From Rallus limicola (Eukaryota; Chordata; Aves; Gruiformes; Rallidae): DNA of 64,000 bases. Below, piece after piece: positions 57,930 to 64,000 of this stretch; position 1 is the stretch's first letter, and each line of letters begins with the position of its first letter. The position numbers and the translations under genes were made by a program. The notes beneath the pieces were generated by a model. That model saw only the letters and a program-made list of their open reading frames with translations, was not told where the DNA came from and made no database searches. The DNA is taken from positions 752,001-816,000 of the forward strand of contig JAKCOZ010000018.1 of the NCBI GenBank assembly GCA_022605955.1. The letters run 5' to 3'.

Positions 57930-60900
57930 TCATTTTCCCCTGAGCATCAAACAGGGACTATTTTCATAACCTAGGGAAGGAGGTTTCTGAAAGCAGCTTG
58001 TGAGCCTGGGGTTTGCCTGTGATGCAGAAGTTTGTCATCCTTCTTATTCAGGAAAAATGTTCTAGGATGTTTTAGTTTGTTGGGTTGCAGCAGGTAGAAG
58101 GTGGCATGGAAGGTCTGACTCGTGATTTGTGAGGGTAAGGGTTATTTTAGGCATTTATTCAGGGGTTTGTTCTCGGTCAAACCCTCACAACTCATGCAGA
58201 GCATCAGCAAAGTACCTGTGGGGTCACTGTGACCCTAATTTTACTAGAAATCTAGAAGGCAATGCAAGCAAACTGATGTTTAACCAAGGAAATGATGTGT
58301 TCCACCTCTGCTAAGAAACATGAGCAAATCAAAGTGAAAACCACATGATTTGGGTTCCAAAAAAGCATCTTTAACAAAATAACTCCCTCCAGCCTTCCTC
58401 AAGCTTCCCCTTCCTTCTCTGACCCTGCTTCTCCCAGCCATGCTGGGGAGGCTTTGCTATAGGAAAGGGACAATGAATTTCTGGCAAGACTCTTCTTTGT
58501 TGGAGCTGTGATTTGGGTGGAAGGAGCGTTCTCCTGCTGCTTCCTTTCTGCCTGAGTGAGCCCTGACCTTCTCGTGACAACTTCCAATGTGACTAGTTGG
58601 AGTCAAACTACCAAAAGGAACACGTGTTATTTAAGCTTTGTCTAATCTCAGCCTAATTGGGCAGTGAGCTGGCCTGGAAGGGCTACAGAAGGAATTAACA
58701 CCCGCTGGGATATGCTGGCATCTGTACCCCTGGAACTGGTGGGGTTTGGCTGGCTATCCCATATCTCAGCAGCGGTGTCCTGTCTTGTAACACTCCCCCC
58801 TCAACAGTGGGAATAGCTGGAGGGGCATCAAACAGCCCCCAGGACGAAGCCACCGCTGTGCAAAGGCACCACATGGAGCTTTAAGCTGGGAACACAGTGT
58901 GCTCCTCTCCTGCTGCCCCAGGAACTGCGTCAGATTCAGTAATTCAGGTTATTCAGAGCCAGGAGGCTCTTGGCTACCTCTGCTGAGGTTGTAGGTGTCC
59001 TGAGCCCATGCCCACTGCGAGTTCATCCTGGGTGAGTGATGGAGAGATGGGAGCGGGGACACAGATGCTGAAAGCAGAAACTTTGGCTGGGCCATGAGAA
59101 GACCTACCCAAGGCATGGATGGGATGGTAATGTCCACACATCCATCTCAAGTGGTCACCAGCACCCTTATCAGACCCACAGTGTTAAGGGGACCCTTAAA
59201 TCAAAGCGGACTGTGCTCCTCAAAGAAAAATGAATCAACAGAAGCATTAGCTGGAAAGTTTCTCTAGGCTTTAACATCCTCCTTCTGGTCCCTCTCACTT
59301 AATATTGAAGATGTGTATCATTTTCTGGCAATTCAGTGCTTTCCAAGGTAGCCCAGGTACATGACATCATTCACCTTGACGCAGCATAAAGAGATTTGTT
59401 TCTTTCTTTGCCATAGGGGGGTTCATTTTGAACAGAGCTTGCCAACTGGAAACACCTTTCATAGCAGGCAAAGGCTGTGCTGAAGCCAGGAGGAAGGTGT
59501 ATTTTTCACCCACACTCTGGGGCCAGGTCCCCACGGCTGGAGGGGATGGGTTAGTGATGAGGGACCACTGCTCTTTGAGGGACCCTGGCTGGGACCTCAT
59601 CAAGACAGCACCATCTGGGTGTTTGATAGCACTCCTTGCTCCCCAGGGAGCGCACCAGGAGGGACAGGCACCAGCTAAACTCATCTCCCAGGACAATCTG
59701 TGGTATTTGTAATCACTGCTGTTCACCCTTGCAGCTTCTCCTTGCAGCCTGTGGCATGCATGGAACTGTGGAGGCAGAGAGGTGTGTTTGGTGGTTCAGA
59801 GGAGGTTCCTGGACCTTTATGTGAGAACTTGTTTCTCAGCTTGTTGGAATCACATCCCAACACTTTTCCAGTTGGGGCTGTGCCCCGTGTCCCACCAGGC
59901 ATCGAGCATCCCAATTTCCTGGCTCCAAACTCTACCCCTGGAGGGAGATGGGTATTCATAGATATATTTATGGATATATTTAGACTCCCCAAGCTAAAGT
60001 CCTAGTTCAAACCCTGCTCCACTGGCATTTGAAACCAAGCAGGCTGACTTGAACTCTCACCTCCCCACCTTCAGACGCTCAGGACAACAGCTCAGAAAAC
60101 ATCATCTTCTCCATTTCCAGCCTGGCCAAGCTTGTAGAAAAAAGCCAGAAAAACACAAAAATAGGCAGTTGCCCAGCCCCAGCAGCAATGGCTTTTATTC
60201 CCCATCACCAGAGCATATCTCAGCCTGTTCCCACACCCCAGAGATGGGGAAGGCAATGCTACTCTTGCATCACACCAGTGCCTGCCTAGCACCAGGCTGC
60301 TGCACAGGGACAGCAGAGCTGGCAGCTCCTTCACACCTCACATAGCACCAATCCTGCCAGAGCAGTCAGCCCTGGTCGTACCAGGGACAGTGCTTTTACC
60401 TTGGTGCTGCTTGGGCAGGGCAGGGGCTCTCCAGGTGGGAAGAGTGAGTGAGGAGTGGGGTGGGGCACATAGCAGCTGGTTCTGGCCATGAGCAGAGCCC
60501 TTAAATTCCCTCCAGCAGGGCAACACTTTAAAGTTGCAGAGGGTGCAGAAGGACAGGCTTCTCTTGGACAAGCTGAATGTTTGTATTGTGCTCACGAGGA
60601 CCTGGCCTGGCTTGTCTGCCTGTTTGCCTAACTGATGATGGCTTGATAGCTGCAGCAGGGAGCTTGTTAATTGAATTCCAAAGGGATTAATTACAGCAGG
60701 AATAAGAGAGCTCTCTGTCATCCTGTAAGGTTTTTTCCACGCATCTGGATTTGAGGGGCCTGCAGGACCTGTTGGCAAGAGGCAGCTGGGGAGGCTGTGG
60801 TGCTCTAGCCCATGGTGCTGGGCACAAAGAGGGGTGATGCTGGGTTTTGGGGAGATGTCATCAGATGTTTCCCTGATCAGGGCACTGGAGCAGCACTCAG

Positions 60901-63621
60901 CTTGCTGGGGATGGTGGGATGCTGAGGTAAGTGTGTGTGTGTGGGGTGCAACACATGCACCCTTCCGGTTCTGGGGTGTTTCAAGCCCTTCTGTGTGGTT
61001 CTGTTTGGCAGCTCCTGGCCAGGCCCTTTCAGCTCCTCAGCCAAAAATGACACGAAAAAAGCATGTGAGGACCTGTGTGATCCCCCCCAGCCAGGAGAAG
61101 TGGCATCCCTGGGCAGGGGAGGCTGTGGGCTCCCTCCATGCTGGCAGCCTTTGGCTGCTGTGTTGCTGAGCAGCCACACCGGGGCAGGGCTTGATGTGCT
61201 GCACGGTGCCGGACGCATGGGTGGGGGGGGGGGGGGCCCAGAGCGAGACCCCCAGGCTGAGCATCCTTGTGGCTGTTGTCTGCTGGAGGGCTGGCTGGGA
61301 GGGAGCAGTTATACGCACAGGGGGTTTATCCCTACTGTGCCATGGGGATGCCTCACGGGCTGGACGTGGGTACAAGGAGCCCAAGGGCAGTGAAAACCCA
61401 TCCCCACGAATTACTCGGTGTGCAGGATGCTGCTGCACAGAGCATTTCCCTTGGCCCTGAGCCCCAGCGCTGCTGCTTTCCCAGCCCTTGTCCTCCCCCT
61501 GCATCCTGCAGCCCACCCAGCCAGGCCGCAGCGGCAGCAGGGAGCCAAGCCCAAGGGAGGTGAGAAGAATTTCCTGGGTTTAAAAACACATTTTTCTTTT
61601 TGCATGTGTGCATCTATATGAACAAAATCCTCCTTCCTGCTTGCAGAAGTTGGCGTTAACCCCTGTGGTGCCAGCGATGCAGAGCACATCCCAGGCCCAC
61701 TGGCACTGCTGGAGAAGCAGGGAAGGACTCAACGCCTCAGTGGCAGGGAAAAACCGTGCTGCTACATCCTAAATCAGCTCCTGGCCCTGCCTATCTGACA
61801 ACTTCACTGACCAGTACAGCACGTGGGAACTGATTCCTGGCCGTTGCATGGCTTTATCCCAGTCAGGGAGTCGAATCACAGCAGGGATGTGCATTTGCCT
61901 GTGGACCTGGCTGTATGCTTTGGGGGTGGTGGTGTGGTTTGGGGATGCCTGGAGCCATCACCCTGTGCTGGTGCAGCAGTGCTGCTACAAGGGTGTGCAG
62001 TGATTTCATTAATTGTTTTATTATTTATTTTTATTTTTCCCCAGGCAAAGAGAAGACTGGTCCTCCCATGAAGCGGGAATAAAATCTGGTGTGTGCTGTG
62101 AGCAAAGGATGGGCTGTGCGTGAGTTTCCCATCCTACCACCAAGGAGTAAGGGCATTGCTGGGGTGAGGAGGGCCCTGCTGAGCTGTGGTTTGCAGTGGT
62201 GGGAGCAGGAATGAGGAACCTCTCAGGATGCAGAACTGCAGTAGCTCTAGATAAACCTCATGGCATGATGAGGATCAGGTTTTGGCAGAAGGCGCTTTCT
62301 TAGTCCAGTGTAACCTACAGCACCCCATAGACCCTGGCTCTGGGGTGCAGGTATGGCCAGGGAGAAGGTGTCTGTCCCCAAGTGCTGGCAGGAGCCTGTT
62401 TTGTGCTGACACAGAGCAGGAAGGGGTTTATAGGCCCATACCCAGGAGCTACAACATGGGCTGCCACCTTGGTGACTCCAGGACTCTTCAGGGTGATGAG
62501 GGGGATGTATCCTAAGTGTAGGAAACACCTTGCAGGGGAAAAAGAAAAGCACCAGGTGGATTTACTGTACTGGAATTTTAATAGAGAAGGGACTAAAGCT
62601 ACAGACAGCTATAGAGAAATAAAGGAAATAAATTTTTTAATGGATTTACCATTCTTCAGCCTGGTTCAAAAAAGCTTGGAGTGATGCAGGCAACAAGGTA
62701 ATAAGTTGCTGAGTTATTTATAATGCTTCTGGACAGGAATTTGGTCTGGGGTATTCATTTAATTGTGTGTGGGGAGGGAGTGCTGTGGATAAGCTCTCAT
62801 TTATTTCCTTCTGGCTATAACCAGACTCAGATTTTTATTTTTTCCCCCAAAAGGTTTCCCATTATTTCTAACTTGGGGTTCATTCCCTGGGGGAATCTGT
62901 CCTGCTTCAAAGGAAAGAAAGGTCTTTTTCTGGGAGGCAGCAAGGCTGCGTGGGCATGTGCTTACCCAGCGGGTGGCTGGGGGGCTGCAGGATTGAAAGG
63001 CAACCTGAGAGAAAGGACCAACCCCCCCAGGGAAGAGAATTTCTAGCCTGTCTCTTTCAGAATCTCCTGTAATTGAGGAGGTAATAAAACCCCTGCTCTT
63101 GGGTGTTGTGCTTCTCCCTGGGGAACAGGCACAGGGGGGCTCTCCCAGAGCCCAGGCACCTCGCGGGGTTTTTCCGCCTTGTTATCAATAATGGAAACGC
63201 TGGTAATGAAACATCTCCAGGAGCTTCAGGTTTCCTTGCTCCTTCAGCCCTCCAGGCTCCAAGGTAAACTATTACATTGCCAATATTGAGCACGGGGTTG
63301 TTTGAAAGTATTAAGGCTGCAGTTCATCAGAGGTCATCTTTTGTTTGGTTTGGGCCAACTGGCAGTTCCCTGTGTTTGCATCTGCTCCTGGAAGTAAATG
63401 TCTTCTCGGTTTCTGTGCCAACGCCAGCAGCAGCTGAAGGCCTCACAGGTGCTGGGGAGGGGGCTGGGGGTTGTGTGGGATCTCTGCCCCAAAGCTGGGC
63501 ACCTGAAAAGATCCTGAGCCCCACTTCTGAGGGCTGGCGTTGACACTTTTCCAGCACCTCTGGCTCCCAGGCTAGAGTACCTGGGTCCAAGCTTCAGATG
63601 GAGAGAAAGCTATTTGCACCC
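57929..63621. other. Single-copy non-coding sequence
   Basis: No exon or interspersed repeat is recognised in 5.7 kb. A GT tract follows GAGGTAAGTG near 60927, a run of 14 G lies at 61223-61236 and AT-rich sequence at 62005-62040. Frames at 60834-61613 overlap on both strands in GC-rich sequence and show no domain. Possible splice-donor words (GAGGTAAGT near 60925, GAGGTGAGA near 61558) have no convincing exon upstream. Confidence 0.5.
61223..61236 (+). repeat. Poly-G run of 14
   Basis: Uninterrupted G run in GC-rich sequence. Exact length is uncertain in any assembly. Confidence 0.88.
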
Positions 63622-63992
63622 AGGAGCAGCTGAGGGAGCTGGGTGTGTTCAGCCTGGAGAAGAGGAGGCTGAGGGGAGACCTTCTCCCCACCTCCACTGC
63701 CCTGCCAGGAGGGTGCAGAGAGGTGGGTGATGGTCTCTTCAGCCAGGGGACAGGAGATGGGACAAGGGGCAATGGGCTCAAGCTGTGCCAGGGCAGGGGC
63801 AGAGCAGACATTAGAGAAAAGTTCTTCCCCAAAAGAGCTGTGGCACAGGCTGCCCAGGGAGGGGCTGAGTCCCTGCCCCTGGGTGTGTTTAACAGAGGGG
63901 TAGATGGGGTGCTCAGGGGTGTGGGTTAGCACAAGATAGGAACAGATGGACTTGATGATCTTAAAGACCTTTTCCCACCTGGGAATTCTGTG
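63622..63992 (+). mobile_element. CR1 LINE 3' end, plus strand
   Basis: About 370 bases start in the C-terminal ORF2 segment (AGGAGCAGCTGAGGGAGCTG, encoding an EQLRELG-like motif, then SLEKRRLRGDL) and end at TGATGATCTTAAAGACC and a degenerate AATTCTGTG tail. It is the plus-strand partner of the copy at 36053-36600, almost identical over the GGTGCAGAGAGGTGGGTGAT region. It lies at the edge of the window but its 3' end appears complete. Confidence 0.93.
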
Positions 63993-64000
63993 AAAAGGAC

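Noticed and set aside
60879..60927. Possible small exon with AG before and GAGGTAAGT after
   Set aside because: The splice words are good, but the 49-base segment has no coding signature and such pairs arise by chance several times in 64 kb.
1..64000. CRISPR arrays, tRNA or rRNA genes, operons and other prokaryotic features
   Set aside because: The window is vertebrate nuclear DNA. No spaced direct repeats, cloverleaf-type genes or ribosomal sequence were recognised.

Overview
The window reads as nuclear DNA of a bird. The diagnosis rests on its repeats. Seven young or middle-aged CR1 LINE 3' ends carry the avian terminal sequence (copies of CATAGAAT, then GGTTGGAAGGGACC-type sequence, or its complement). 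Two LTRs belong to the common avian ERVL-like type that starts near TGTCCTGG and ends in GGTTAAACCATGACA. A third retrovirus-derived element has degenerate internal repeats of the form CCCGTGG...GGAGCAG. CpG is depleted outside a few islands, as in a methylated vertebrate genome. I could not assign the order or species.

I found no protein-coding exon I can defend. The open frames are short, lack recognisable domains and often overlap on both strands. The longest sit in GC-rich or repeat DNA, where stop codons are rare. The only recognisable coding remnants are LINE ORF2 pieces. The window is best read as intergenic or long-intron sequence.

Layout: 1-11.5 kb is single-copy sequence with a CpG-dense patch near 4.2 kb, a small CpG island near 8.7 kb and AT-rich blocks that look like conserved non-coding DNA. 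At 11.5-24.7 kb there are two same-strand LTRs of one subfamily (11549-12041 and 24116-24653), with two CR1 pieces and the strongest CpG island of the window (about 20160-20800) between them. At 24.7-36 kb the sequence is single-copy, with a CA microsatellite, a G-rich tract and an AT-rich interval (34.1-35.9 kb). At 36-51 kb there are CR1 copies on both strands and the retroviral repeat at about 43.4-44.3 kb. At 52.7-54.9 kb lies the most informative feature: a heavily decayed ancient CR1/L3-type LINE still showing ORF2 signatures from the end of the endonuclease to the C-terminal domain. At 55.5-56.0 kb is a CpG-preserved patch, and two more CR1 copies follow at 57.3 and 63.6 kb.

No novel enzymatic or defence system was found. 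The points worth following up are the ancient LINE, the CpG islands without a recognisable gene, the AT-rich conserved-element candidates, and the near-identical dispersed repeats that could recombine. Family identities were judged by eye from memory of avian repeat families, without database searches.
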